Assembly (NCBI RefSeq): GCF_035046485.1
Contig: NC_085138.1
Location: 445,943,204-446,007,203, forward strand
DNA: 64,000 bases
Reading direction: 5' to 3'
Source of the DNA: Aedes albopictus
Taxonomy: Eukaryota > Arthropoda > Insecta > Diptera > Culicidae
The position numbers and the translations under genes are program-made. This document shows positions 34,690 to 46,942 of the stretch, in pieces. Position 1 is the first letter of the stretch, and the number at the start of each line of letters is the position of its first letter. The notes under the pieces are model-generated. The model was not told where the DNA came from and ran no database searches. It saw only the letters and a list, made by a program, of their open reading frames with translations.

Positions 34690-35190
34690 TTACAAAGTAT
34701 TAACACTGCACGATACACATAGAACCTTACAAATGCACAAATAAGAGACATCACAAGTTGACGCAACACAACACATAACATAAATGTGCCCTGTTATCCA
34801 GATGGATAACTCCTTCCGATCACAGGATGACGAGGTTTCATTTATTGGTTTAGGTCCATCAGTCATCCTGGTATTTTAGTTGGCAGTATGCCTTTTAGTT
34901 CACAGCATTTGTTGCTGTGTTCATAGCTTGGTTTTGTCTAGGAAAACTAATCCTAATCGGGCATCCCGTTTCGGGGTTCGATACTTACGCTCAACAACTT
35001 GAGGTCAGTGGCAGGGAAAGGTTTACATGTCTAGTACTTGACCGCTGCCCGAAATGGCCTGAAAGTTGGCAATCGAAGTGGGTTGCATTTCATGGACCTC
35101 TATTTTTCCAGAACCCTATAAATGTGTATTAAAACTTGGTGAATATTTACAAGTTAAAATAAAACATATAACACAAAGAACGCACGAATA
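34690..35190. repeat. Dispersed repeat, copy 2 (pairs with 2865-3500)
   Basis: Same order of landmarks as copy 1: CATAACATAAATGTGCCC, GATAAC, CAGGATGACGAGGTTTCAT, GGTCCATCAGTC, CTAATCCTAA. One copy is upstream of the PMCA exon and the other far downstream. Non-coding. Confidence 0.6.
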
Positions 35191-35429
35191 TAGAATTTAT
35201 AACACATTAAACAATTATTATGTCTTATAATTGTAACAAATATTTATACCCGTAACAACTTTTCTGTAACATGTATGATGCGTAAGCCACTGCATGGTAT
35301 TGTATGTTATTACGACACCTGTTAGGAATGCAAAGTACCTTGTTCATTAAATATTGAACAGTGATTATGTTCCATAGGGCAATTACATTCTTCACAAATT
35401 TTCAGTCTGATTGATCACGTTTTAATTCG

Positions 35430-38400
35430 CCTGATGATCAATGTCGTGTAATTGATTGAAAGACATTCGCCATTCGGCTTAACCTGATAAAAACCGGTTC
35501 AGCCGGAAGAAAATCCGACACACTTAATTCCGCACAAATAAAAACGAAAATCAGCCGAAATATTCCTCCTTCTTATCACAACAATATCAAACGAATGGCA
35601 CAATTCCATTCATCCACCGTCGCGTGCTAGTCGACTGACAAGCGAATCGAATTTGCAACAAAAAAAGTGACTTCTTTCCCTTATCATCATAATCTAGTCT
35701 GTGTCTGTCTGCTCTAATTGGGCGGCCGTTCCGAAGCCTTGTTTGGGTGAACCTCTTTGCGGTCGGTCCTTATCTCACACCTTTTGATTTGGTTTTCTAC
35801 TTTCAGTTTTGAGTTTGTTCTTTTTCTTTTCTGTGGCATCTTTATTTTATCCCTATTTGTTTGTTTTGATTTCGTTCCGAGTAGTAGTGATTAACGTTTA
35901 GAATGATAGTGACGTTTGGTTTTGGTTCGAAGTTTTTTTAGTTTAGAAACAAGAGTCAAACAAGTAATATGAACCATTCTAGAGAATCGGTCATAGACCT
36001 CAGTTGAGTAATCTAAAAATTTCGCCTACTAGATGAGTTGGATTATTTTCTTAGCAAGTAACAGCAGTGCCTCACACGGGCGAGTTGATGCAGTATAGTT
36101 GCACACATTGAGTAATGATGTTCGTTTGCTGGTAATATAGTAATAGATTATCGTGTGTCACCTTAATACCTAGAAGTTTGTGCCATACCGAATTGACAAG
36201 AAAACAAAAAAAAACGCCATGGAAAACGTTGATGAATACCACCCTTGACTCACACCACCAGATTATATGAAAAAGTAGCTGTCATCATTCCTTCATCCGT
36301 CATTCTGACAGTGTAGTCGCTCTCATCAGCACCCTCTGCGGTATGATTAGAGCATACACCTCCATTACTTAGCAAGCGCTCTTTTGTTGTGTTAGTACTT
36401 GCTATCGATTTGTCTACTCCGCTGTTAATACTGGCTGTGTTTGCAATCCGACCTTGATTTAGGCCAATTCCGCTGTACTTTTATATCATGAAATCCTTGT
36501 GCGCTGTGTCTCTCCCCTAACCTTCCATTCGGAGTCCTTCACCCTCATTCATCATTCCATTCCAGTGTACTGTCATCGTAGTTTCCACATCGTTCCATTA
36601 CCTGCAAAATTTAGTACATCATCGTCACTACATTGTGTCTATAATTAGAATGGGTGGGAAAAAATCCCTATCCTATGAAAAATAGATCAGGCAAACACCA
36701 TCGTTTATAGTTCTCAGTAGCAGCAATTTTAGCTTTAAACGTGTGCAAAGTGTAGTAAATTATCGCAAGAAATAGCTGACTGAATTTTTATTATGCCTCT
36801 AACATTTATTCGTTTGGCAGATTGAAGCGGCAACCAGTACACCCTGTCACAACGGTAGAAACAATAGGCCACACAAACTGACAGACAAACGCTCAAGTAA
36901 CCTTCCAGCACTAGTACGACATTTTCGGCAAATCGATAATTGCTCGTTATTTACCAAGCATTATCGCAAACCAATCAATCAGATTACCAGTTTTATGCAG
37001 AGTACAGGTTACTTGGGTTGTTAAACACTCACCGCCTACTGAGTTCACGTAGGACACTTCTAATCCGATCATAGCAACCCTTCACTGACAGACCCTCACA
37101 AGTACACACTAGCCAACTACGATTGTCTTACCCCCTTCATCCACAGTGTAGTGTTCAACGTTTGTTTGTTTGTGTTCTATGGTACCAGAATTTTAGGAAA
37201 CGTCGAGAAGTTGTTTTCCTAGTTCTGTTCAATTAATCTGTCCTAGATATTGCACACGAAGTCTGTCCAGAAAAAAAAATGTTAGCAACCTCGATGTCCC
37301 GACACAACAACTAGACATATTTATTTTCTTATGCATACTAATTGGTACAATGACGTTAGCAATTACATGCTTGTTATGTTTTTTTTTCTCGGAACGAATG
37401 ATGTTTGATATAAATTGTTGAAAAAGTCTTATGTTGATGTTTTGTTTAAATTTCAGTGTCATACCAACTTGTTGTCAAATTTTCGTACTCTTGATGCAAA
37501 AAAAGCCGATTCGCTTCACCGTGTAACATTCATTGCAGTAAACAATAGGCAATTGTACGAGATTTTCACAATTTTCCAAAACTAACTAGATCACCCCCCG
37601 AGTGAAAGCCCAATTTCAACAACTTTCAAGCTGTACATGGACGATCTGTTGTTGATTTTGTTTCAGCCTATTCACCCACTCTGGTATTGAACCTGTTTCA
37701 TTAGTTTTCATTTTGTAATGCCCCTCCCTCTTCTCAGTGTGTTAGTGTGCGGCCACACGTTTTCAAATGAATGCTAGGTTATGTTTGCGCATTTTTTCCT
37801 TAATTCTAGGTTAAGTTGAGTTGTTTGATTAAACTATTAACTTTATTAGTATATAACATCACAACAATCGGATCAATTGAAACAGCTACAGCACGATCGA
37901 ACTGTAAATTATCTGCCTCCCCTTCTCTAAATCGATCATCATATTAGATGTTTTACGTTCCCTGTTTTCCTCCCTTTCCGATAGCGAATACATAATAAAC
38001 AATCGTCAATCTAAGATAAGAAGCCAATTGACATTATACAAAAAAAAAAAACCGAAACCATCAAATGTAAAACACTCAAAAAAAGTACCAATTCGGAACG
38101 AAGAAATTTGAAGTTTCCTGATATTGTGTCGTTCTGTAACACATTTATTGTTTTGCCTTGTGTTTTGCGACATTTAGTTGTTGTTCTTTTTTCTTCCCTA
38201 CTAGCGTTGTTTGGTTTTCCCGTACGTTGTTTTTTTTTGTCTCTCTCGGTAGATCTTTTGCGTTTGCTGCATTGTTTACTTTTGATTTTCTCTCTATTTT
38301 TGTTCGCCTGTACTCTATACACGTTTTTCGTTGTTGATCGTTGTTAACCACCAGTAAAAACTAGTTATTAGAGAAAATAAACACACACTGATTTTTATTT

Positions 38401-38470
38401 TAATTTCTGGTTAGATTATTACTATGTTCAGGAAAAGTTTTTTTTTTTGTTTATTTGTATGATAATACAT
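35430..38470 (+). other. UTR-like unique island 2
   Basis: About 3 kb with few transposon ends, T/A homopolymer runs, TTGTTTGTTTG-type tracts and AATAAA signals on the + strand at 37994 and 38376. It resembles islands at 19800-21840 and 55364-58209. One small MITE sits at 36894-37015. An acceptor-like TTTTCTACTTTCAG ends at 35806, but the sequence after it translates to T-rich nonsense. It may be part of a PMCA 3' UTR variant or constrained intron. Confidence 0.4.
36894..37015. mobile_element. Small MITE with CAAGTAACCT termini
   Basis: CAAGTAACCT at the left is exactly mirrored by AGGTTACTTG at the right. The 122-bp interior is non-coding. The ends resemble the CCCAAGTAACA family at 40954, 50951 and 54099. 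Confidence 0.5.
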
Positions 38471-39548
38471 CTTTAATTGCGCCCACCACCAAACACCGCC
38501 GCCTCTAACTGCACTTCATCTGCCCTTGGTTGCGCTGCAGTAAACTGTTTTAAATAGATCATGAAGAGTTTTATATCACGACTACCTATCGCTGTGGAGT
38601 TTTGTTTCGCTAATTGTAAAATAAAAGTTTTGTAACGTTTACTTGATGAGTTTGTGCCAGCAATAATCCTAACTGTCAGAGAATGTTTATTTTGTATTGT
38701 ATATAAGGTTTTTGAAAAAGCGAGCAATGTTGAGATGATAGTTATTCAGATAATCAATGAACCATTAGTAATGTAAGCATTTGTGGAGTTCGATCGAGAA
38801 TGTACGTTCAAATTACAATAGCGTTTCACAAAGCATAACCTTTATCAAATGGTTGTAACAGAAATGAAGCTTTGTCAGTTTGCATCTTAAAAAAGAGGAA
38901 GCATATAAGAACTCTTCCTAAAAGAGTTCTAGAGTGCAACAAAATAACACTTTTGCAGAAAAATGTGGGTATAATCTAGGATGGTATAATCACCAGCCAC
39001 TTGTCATCCGAATACTACCCCACAGTAAAAAAGCGAGCCAACATCTCTGACCCCCAATGTGCGTTGAACCCCATTTTGACAGCAAAAGGTTTGTAAACAG
39101 TAAACTTTTCTGGACCAACACTTGAAAAGCGCGTAATATTTTCCACAACAAAAAAGAAAATTTTCGAAAATACTAGGAGAATAATGAAAAAATCTAATTC
39201 TCTTAGCTGAAAGATGTCACAATAAATGAAAACGTGTTTAAATTAGGCCGCAATTGGGGATGCAAAAAACTTTTTTGTTAAAGAAAAAATATCACTCGTA
39301 AACTACGCCTAAATCAAATGTTTGACCTGAAACAGATGATGACTTCAAAAACATGGCCGCATCGCAGCTGGTTGATAATCACCTACCTAAGGGTATTGTT
39401 AAACAATAAAAATGAAACATAAGGGTACTCGTAAAAACCAAACCCATCAAAATAATCGCAGCAAGCTGTGTGCGCACGGTGTTTTGTTCCCAGTAATGTT
39501 TTAGATTTAGCTGGCGAAATTGTGGAATGTTTAGTGGTGCTACCCCAT
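38471..39548. other. No gene recognised
   Basis: AT-rich unique sequence with no reliable coding frame. The minus-strand frame at 38473-38727 has no known domain. Confidence 0.3.
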
Positions 39549-39752
39549 TCTTTATTACACCAACGAACCTAACCTCAAAATAACTGACAATTCTCAGGTC
39601 ATTTTGACAGATGTAACATGAGCATGGATAGGACGGCAACAAGATCGATAAAGTAGAATATATTATTCGTCTTTTTTGTGCTTGTGTGTAGTCTGTCAAA
39701 ATGACCTGAGAAGTGTCAAACATTTTCATGGCTAGCTTTGTTGGTGTAACGA
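39549..39752. mobile_element. Inverted-repeat element with TTACACCAAC ends
   Basis: TTACACCAACGAA at the left is mirrored by TTTGTTGGTGTAA at the right. A second matched block, TCTCAGGTCATTTTGACAGA, is mirrored by TCTGTCAAAATGACCTGAGA. Non-coding, and the target duplication is unclear. Confidence 0.65.
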
Positions 39753-40061
39753 AAAATTTGGATATTTAAGTTAGATGAAAAGTGGTTCTAATTAATACTT
39801 TTTGGAGAAGAAGTTTGACAGTTTGCTGTCAAATTTATCTAGCTCGAAGATTTTACTGTAGATTAAGTGCATGTTGGCGTAAAACAATTGTGTTTGGACC
39901 ATCTTACCAGATGAATATAGCAAGAAGATAAGCGTGACCTAGAAAGGCGGCGTCTGCTACATCTTTGATGATTTGGTAAGCTCTATCCGAATTGTTTGGT
40001 TTAGTTTTAATCATATAACATTCAAGTTCTAATTATTCGACACTAACGAAATGATCAAGGG

Positions 40062-40349
40062 GTGGGGCCCATATAGCCGAGGCGGTAAACGCACGGGTAT
40101 TCAGCATGACCATGCTGAGGGTGACGGGTTCGATTCCCGGTCGGTCCAGGATCTTTTCGTAAGGGAAATTTTCTTGACTTCCTTGGGCATAGTGTATCTT
40201 TGTGCCTGCCACACGATATATGCATGCAAAATGGTCATTGGCAGAGGAAGCTCTCAGTTAATAACTGTGGAAGTGCTTATAGAACACTAAGCTGAGAAGC
40301 AGGCTTTGTCCACATGAGGACGTTACGCCAAGAAGAGAGAAGAGAGAGA
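40062..40349 (+). mobile_element. tRNA-derived SINE, Feilai-like, copy 2, with 14-bp duplication
   Basis: Nearly identical to the copy at 18147-18463, with A box TAGCCGAGGCGG, B box GGTTCGATTCC and the same body. It ends in a shorter GA-rich tail. Exact direct repeats GAAATGATCAAGGG flank it at 40048-40061 and 40350-40363, proving the insertion boundaries. Confidence 0.92.
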
Positions 40350-40363
40350 GAAATGATCAAGGG

Positions 40364-40953
40364 ACACTTGCAAGGTAGTGCAAGTAAACTTATCTCACAC
40401 ATGTACAACAATTGGATAAGACAAGCAGAGTTTTCTCTCGTTATAATAATTTGAAGAATTTTTCAAGAGTCCTGGAATTCCTTCTAACGGATAGAACAAA
40501 AACGATATTAGCAATGCCTCCCAGAGTTCGACCAACAATATCTCCGAGGATCCCAAATTGATTTTTCTTAATGATTGTTATGCGTTTTCTTCGGAAATTT
40601 CTCCAAAGATTCCATTGGATATTTTTAAGAATTAGCATTCCTATGTTTTTGTTGGAAATTCACCTTTTTTTTAATAAATATTTTTTCTATGATTTTCTGC
40701 GTGGCCAATTCATAAAAAGGATTCCATAAAAAGTGATGTGATGATTTCAAAAATCTTCGAGGAACTTGTATTAAGGGTTTTCACAGCGAACTACCCATAT
40801 ATTCGAGACGATTGGTGGTTTTAGTGTTTTTGTGTGAAATTTTGAAGTAATTACTAAACGCTTTATTGGTGGAATAAAAAAAATCGTGGAAAATCTCATG
40901 TAAAGCTTACTACCTGTGCATTTTTCTGAAGAAATTTCTACAAGAATGTATAA
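40364..40953. other. No gene recognised
   Basis: AT-rich sequence with scattered GGAATTCC-type phrases, probably decayed minisatellite of the family nearby. Confidence 0.3.
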
Positions 40954-41090
40954 CCGAAGTAACATTTTGATGATCAATAAGTCTTGTAGATGTTTTGAGG
41001 ACCGCCATAAAACCATATACCTTCAATTTTAGTTTTATGATGGTTCCAACAACCTCTTCTAGTATACTTGGCTGAAAAATGTTAGTTGGA
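40954..41090. mobile_element. MITE of the CCCAAGTAACA family
   Basis: CCGAAGTAACATTTTGA at the left is mirrored by AAAAATGTTAGTTGG at the right, with internal CATAAAACC/GGTTTTATG-type mirrored motifs. Related copies are at 50951-51087 and 63460-63592. Confidence 0.6.
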
Positions 41091-41499
41091 AGACGTATTA
41101 GAAAAAAATGCTGGCTATCACGAAATATTTTAATATAAATTTCAATGGAAATCAGAATTGACGTACATAAGTGTACATTGTTTGCTCTCTTTTTCCATAC
41201 TGTATTGCAAATAAAAAAAGAAATCTGGGAACTCTGGTACAGGTCGGACTTAAATATCCGGAGACAAACAAAAAATTCACCCCGGATCATCGAGCCGTTA
41301 GTTCAACTTCATTGGTGTTCCTTCCACGGATTCTTCTAGGGAAATTCGTAAACTCCTGCTGGGTATTGGACGTTTAGTTCACCACAATACCATCGCAGCA
41401 ATTTTCGCGAGTGATCAATAAAAATGTTCGATTGTATCAAATCAATCCGGTGTTGTTGGAACTGAAGACACCAATTCTCACTTATGAAGACTGAGTGGT

Positions 41500-42550
41500 G
41501 CCTCTGCGAACGTCTTTTGAGGATTCCTCCATATTCCTAAATTCGTTTGCCTATGAATTCTCCGTTAACTTTTTTGGGGATTTATTCTGGAATTCGACTG
41601 AGAGATTTCTCTAGCAGCTTTTAGAGAATTCCCAAAAGGAACTCTTAAATCATTCTTTAAAAAAAACTGGAAAACTTCCAGAACTCCAGATTTTCTGGAA
41701 AACATCCTAAAATGAACTTCTGCAGATGTCATACAAGAAACTCCAGGAGGATTCCTAGAAATAACACCTAGAAGATTCCCAAAAGAAACTTCAAAAGGAT
41801 TCTTACAAGGAGCTCCGGGAGGGCTCCCAGATGAAACTTATCAGTTTTTTTATAGGGAACTTCGGGAGCGATTTCAGACTTCTCCCAGAGGGATAGCAGC
41901 AAAAATTCCAGGGATGTTCCCAGAAGGAAGTCTTGGAAAATTCACAGTGGGCTTTCCTGGAAAATTATCTAGATGAACTCTTGAAGATACTCTTGAAGAC
42001 TAGAAAATCCAGCTTTTGGGGAAATCCGTGAACAAATTTATGGATGACTTAAAAGCAACTTCTGTAGGAATCTCACAAAGTATTCCTGCTGGAATCTCAA
42101 AAGAAACTCTGAATTCCTGGAAAAATACCTGGGGCCAATCATACTTAAGATCTCACAGAATTCCAAGAGTAAGCCAAGTGGAGTCTACAGAAATTTCAGA
42201 ATTAATCTTGGAAGGAGTTCCAGAAGGAAACTCTTCTAGGTGAAATCTAAATGTTTTTCTCTAAAATCTCTATCATAGGTGCCAACTTCTTCTTGTTCTT
42301 TTGGAGGAATAGCAAGAGATTACATGGAAAAATGCCATGAGATCTCCAAAACGTACCCAGGAGAAGTTCCTTAAGGAATCCGCGAACGAAGTCCTGTTGG
42401 AATCTTAGAATAAATTCCTGGTGAAACTTCTTATGTAAATCCCAAAGAATCGTCTTGAGAATCCCCGGATGAACTCTTTATGGAATTTCCGAAGGAACCT
42501 CTGAGAGGATTTTAAAAGAAACTTCTGTGAAAGTCACAGCAAAACATCTG
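41500..42550 (-). repeat. Degenerate minisatellite array, GGAA orientation
   Basis: Phrases such as GGAACTTCGGGAGCGATTTC, AGAAACTCCAGGAGGATTCC and CCAGAAGGAA recur every 20-30 bases. It is the reverse-complement orientation of the arrays at 4070 and 13431. The + strand is A-rich. No coding role. Confidence 0.75.
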
Positions 42551-42556
42551 AAGGAA

Positions 42557-42650
42557 AAATTTGTATGCAACGACTGGCATAGAGAGCCCATCAATCAATA
42601 ACTGTGGAGCTGCTTAACGCTAAGTAAAACAGTAGTGACATTCCTGTGAT
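42557..42650 (+). mobile_element. Decayed SINE fragment
   Basis: The body motifs ATCAATAACTGTGGAGCTGC and AACGCTAAGTAAAACAG match the 3' body of the Feilai-like SINEs. The tRNA-like head is missing. Confidence 0.5.
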
Positions 42651-42918
42651 TTCGTCTAAAATGTTTTCAAAATGTTTTATTAGATTTTCCGCCATAAATA
42701 GCATAATATAATTTTCAATACTTCATGAAGTTTCACCAGTAAGTGTAGAAAACGTGCCTCTAATACCTGAAGTGTAGAATTAGCATAAGGTATGATACAC
42801 ACGGTAATAAAAAGTTTACAAAGTGCTTCCCTTTGATGCTGTCGTAAAAACGACCCAGAGATAGCCCTACCAATTTCACTAGAAATTTATCGAAAATTTG
42901 TTCTATACATAGGTACAT

Positions 42919-43497
42919 TAGGGTGGGTCAACGTTGTATGAGAAAGTTTAAAATTGATCAGATTCAATCAGATCAAAGTTTTTAAGATGCCCTTTGAGGT
43001 CCCAAATTAATGTGTAAAATTTGGGCATGATTGGTTTAGCCTACATTTTGCGCATCGCGATTGAAGTTTGTATGGAATTTTACATGAGAAATCATACTTT
43101 TTCGTATTTTTCTTGAAAGTTGCTCAAAAATGGCATATGCCATATAACCGCTAATGATAAAGTATAGTCCAGGATGTGTCGAAAAACTTTGTCGAAGACC
43201 GCAAAGCGATCCGATGCATGTGGAAAAAGATACACTCTTCTAAAATCGGATGACTTTGCGGTCTTCGGCAAGTTTTTCAGGACATCTGAGGCTGAATACT
43301 TTCAGAATAATTTTATTCTGTTATAAGGAAAATGCAAAAAAGTGAGTTTTCCCATATAAAATCCCATACAAATTTCAATCGTGATGCGCAAAGTGTAGGC
43401 ATGACTGATCGCGCTCAAATTTTGTACAGTCGTTCAGGACCCAAAATGGAGTCAAAAAACCTTGATCTGAAAAAAACGGCCTCTATGACCCAGGCTA
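42919..43497. mobile_element. Foldback element with 8-bp duplication AGGTACAT (hAT-like)
   Basis: The ends TAGGGTGGGTCA and TGACCCAGGCTA are inverted, and the arms continue for much of the 579 bp (for example TTTGCGCATCGCGATTGAA against TTTCAATCGTGATGCGCAAA, and GTCGAAGACCGCAAAG against CTTTGCGGTCTTCGGC). The 8-bp repeat AGGTACAT lies at 42911-42918 and 43498-43505. No transposase. Arms are more diverged than in the 33568 element. Confidence 0.8.
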
Positions 43498-43696
43498 AGG
43501 TACATCCTTCCTTAAATTTCTAAAGGGACTCTGTAATAAATTCCGACCTAATCTCTATGGAAATTAATCAACGAGCACACGCGCATACAGCGTTGTTTGC
43601 CTGGTGACATTTCTTTTAGGATCGTTTTCAAACTAAAATTTCAAATCTGGATCTTTGTTTTGCATATATTACAGCACTGCCATAGTGTCGCGTCAA

Positions 43697-43793
43697 AGTG
43701 AGAGTGGGAGTGCGCGTACAAAGGATTTTCGTGGATTTGCTGTTGTTGATATTCTTCTTTGCAGCTTCGCACACGCGCACTCCCACTCTCACT
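43697..43793. repeat. Short hairpin with perfect 21-bp arms
   Basis: Positions 43697-43717 and 43773-43793 are perfect inverted repeats (AGTGAGAGTGGGAGTGCGCG... and its complement) around a 55-base loop. It may be a tiny MITE or an RNA hairpin. No function is assigned. Confidence 0.7.
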
Positions 43794-43854
43794 CCTATAA
43801 CGGCACCCTTAAACTGCCGTGCATCGCGACTCAGTCCAATCTGTAAAGAGTAGG

Positions 43855-44117
43855 CACAGACAAACAAACGTAACACTTGCGAAATTTCCATCGACCACGC
43901 ATTTAACGATCATTTTAAATTTTCATAGTTGTGGCTTTCACAACCAGAGGCGCGCGCATCGTTTTTCTATGCGTTTGACGTTTCACACTAGCGCCTTCTG
44001 TTGACGATATTGCACAACACAGTGATTCGTGCAACTTTTCCACCAGGTGATTGTAGTGTGAACTGGGCGATGGATTTCCATGAAAATCGTTCAAGGTGTT
44101 ACGTCTGTTTGTCTGTG
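43855..44117. mobile_element. MITE family with 7-bp target duplication, copy 1
   Basis: CACAGACAAAC and GTTTGTCTGTG termini are inverted. GAGTAGG is duplicated at 43848-43854 and 44118-44124. The interior is about 90% similar by eye to 50178-50419 but carries an extra 22-bp stretch near 43939. A minus-strand open frame is shared between copies but is a by-product. Confidence 0.88.
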
Positions 44118-44124
44118 GAGTAGG

Positions 44125-44712
44125 CATAGAGAAAATGAACTCTGAAGTTTTCAAACTTGATTTATATGTAAAACTTCAAAAAATCGGCATGAATTGAAAA
44201 CTTCTGCGATCATTATGAAACTTTCACAAAATGATTCAAACATAAAACGTAACTGTGAAAAATATAAAACTGTTTATAACAGTGTTTGGTTTTGCACAGC
44301 AGGGTACACAAGTTCATAATGGGACTTTGCGATTACTTTTCATTATGAGACAATTTGACTTGGTGTTGTTTTTCAATTTTATTGAACAAATGGGAATGAC
44401 TTGCGATTCACGGTAGTAAAATGAAAACATTTTTTCTTTCAAGCTACGTTGATTAACCTAGTTTCATTTTCGTCCACAACAACCTTAAAACTTTTTGGAT
44501 TTTTTTTTGTTATTTTTACATTGAACAAAACTATATGTCAAAAAAGAGGGCTCCACATTTGTAAATCCGGCCCTGTCTAAAAGAGTAAACTTTATAGGGA
44601 TTTCTGGATGTTTTGCTGGGGAAATTCGGTGGGTAATTTTTGACGAACTTTTTAAAGAATTGCATGTTACATATGTAGAAGCATTTATGGCAAAACCATG
44701 GGGAGCTTCTAT
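44125..44712. other. No gene recognised
   Basis: AT-rich sequence without coding signal. Palindromic AAACTT/AAGTTT motifs near 44150-44250 hint at an old element, but no borders were found. Confidence 0.3.
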
Positions 44713-45107
44713 CAGAGTTGAGAATGCTCACTTGCCAAAGTTATACTCATTTGCTACTATCTCAGAAGCATGCTATCAAAAAACGGGATATAGGACATTT
44801 AAACGACAATTACACCGTCTGTCTTCGATCTTGCGTCCTCTACAGACTGATCATTATTAACAATTGACAACGGACAACACATATTACACCCAGTGCACTG
44901 CAGTGGCCCAGTGGAGAATTTTCCGTTTGACGAAAAGTTGACGAGACTCCTAACGACTGGCGCCGGCAACCGCTCGGCCACGAAGCCCACTTTTACATCG
45001 CAGCTCAATCAAAAATTTTGCCGAATAAAGTAAGAGTCGCACACACATACCAGTCGTGAGAAAGACTTCTGAACTGAGATAGTAGCAAGTGAGTATTCCC
45101 AACACTG
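44713..45107. mobile_element. Degraded hAT-like foldback related to 25785-26183
   Basis: CAGAGTTGAGAATGCTCACT at the left is mirrored by AGTGAGTATTCCCAACACTG at the right, with GCTACTATCTCAG against CTGAGATAGTAGC inside. The phrase TTTGCCGAATAAAGTA near 45016 matches the 25785 element. The flanking 8-mers no longer match, so it is old, and the centre is replaced by unrelated sequence. Confidence 0.65.
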
Positions 45108-45254
45108 CCTTCTTGAAGTGATATAAATAGGATGTCCCTGAGATGTTGTTGGACTATTTTCTGTAAAATTTATTTCATATAGAATTCCAAAAATGATTTT
45201 TAAAGAGTTCTTAACAATATAAATGCTCTAATCAACTGCTTCAAGACATCGATA

Positions 45255-46942
45255 GGGTAGTTCGCCAATTGTTGAACACTACCCAAATGTTGAACAGTTT
45301 TTGAAAATGTTGTTATAAAATTAACTTAAATAATTTTCCATGAACGTAAACGTATGATATAGATGCGTATACATGAGTGTCATGATATTGCTCCAATAAA
45401 GTTACAAAATTATACATTTTTTACGTCAAAAATAACGATTGAAAATTTTGTACCGCTAATGACACGAAAACTGCACAATTCTTAAGATTAATTTTAAGAA
45501 ATTGCTGTTACGAAATAAACTTTGCAGGCAAATTGACCACAAATATCAAAGTCACACCATAGTTACAAGAACTGGAAGGATGTCCTTAACAGTTTATCAT
45601 TGTTTAAAATCACATTTTCATTGTAATTTCATTTGATAAAAATATTTTTCTTATCACACTATCATTATGCATCTATGATCCAATTGTTGAACACTGGCAT
45701 AACCTACAATGTTAGCATGACTGCTAGATTTTTTTTCACTTTACCTTTTTTAGGAGCGATCCACGGGTTTTCAAAGTATTTCAGGGTCGTTCCAGGGGTG
45801 TTCTAAGGGGTTGAATGGGTCCCATGGGTTTCCATGAGTGTTTCAGGGGCTTTCAATGGCGTTCTTTTCTTCAGTCGTTTTCGCTTCTAGTCAAATCTTT
45901 TCAGTCATTTTTTTCATTTGATCATGTTTAAAACGATTTCAGTCCACTAGAGCTCTCTTCAAATGGGAAGCGATTTCTTGGGAACGTCCATAAATTACGT
46001 CACGCTTTGTGGGCGGAGGGGAGTTCAGCAAAGTGTGACGATCCATACAAAAATTTTCGAGGCCTCATTCAAAAAGTGTGACTTATGGCCATATGGGGAG
46101 GGTGTAGAAATGGACATTTTTTCGTGACGAAATTTATGGACGCTCCCTCATTTGAATGAATTGTCACCCAAATGACTAACTGGACACAACACACGAAAAA
46201 CCCGGAAAAATTCCACCAGAGTGAAAAACTATCGGATGTCGGGTCAAATTTTATCAAATGTTGGATCACTGTTGGACCCACTTCGGATTACTGTTGGGTC
46301 AATGTTGGGTTTGGTGGCGAAAATAAAATCAGGTCAATGATAGGTTTATGTCGGGTTATACGTCATCAATTACGAACAAAGCTTGAACAGTTCAATAATT
46401 GGCGAGAATCTTCCAACATTAGGATGAGCTAGCTTATGGAAGCGTTCAACATTTGGGTAACCGACTTCTCATACAAATGTTCTATTTACTCTTAGAAAAT
46501 GGAATTTAAGGGAATACAAATTAGGCTGACACAAATTTTGATTTTCTCTAATGTCACCCCCCCCTCGGAAAATTTTGGTCGGAATTCGACATTTTGAGGG
46601 GGGACACAAATAAATTATACAAAAATTTAAAAAATTTTAACTGAAATTAGAGTTGTCGAGAAAATTTCCTAACAAATCCGATGAGTTTTACAATTTTGCC
46701 TAATTGTTTGGGTAATTTTTCAACAAATACATTTATTATTTATTATCCACCCCCTTGACGAGTCAACGAGCAAAGTGACAAAAGATGAAAATGAGATTTG
46801 TTTCGGCCTTATATGGGAAGTATAAGAAAGGAGTGGATCTAGACGTTCACTGGATATTTTTCAACTAAAGTGGAATTATGCACGGAAAACAAACGAAAGC
46901 AAAAATGCCTGTACTAACCGTTCAACAATTGGCGAATTACCC
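45255..46942. mobile_element. TA-flanked element of about 1.7 kb with nested MITE
   Basis: GGGTAGTTCGCCAATTGTTG at the left is mirrored by CAACAATTGGCGAATTACCC at the right, with TA on both sides (45253-45254, 46943-46944). Internal CAATTGTTGAACACT repeats the terminal motif. No transposase frame. A Harbinger-like MITE is inserted at 45980-46147. A degenerate GGGGTTTCA-type minisatellite occupies about 45765-45860. Confidence 0.7.
45980..46147. mobile_element. Harbinger-like MITE
   Basis: GGGAACGTCCATAAATTACG at the left is mirrored by AAATTTATGGACGCTCCC at the right. The interior has GTGTGAC and G-rich blocks as in 13717-13885, in the opposite orientation. The flanking 3-mers do not match, so the target duplication has decayed. 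Confidence 0.7.

Noticed and set aside
35793..35900. Exon after the acceptor-like TTTTCTACTTTCAG
   Set aside because: In phase 1 it opens for about 30 codons of Phe/Val/Leu-rich sequence, typical of T-rich UTR. No domain or codon bias supports coding.
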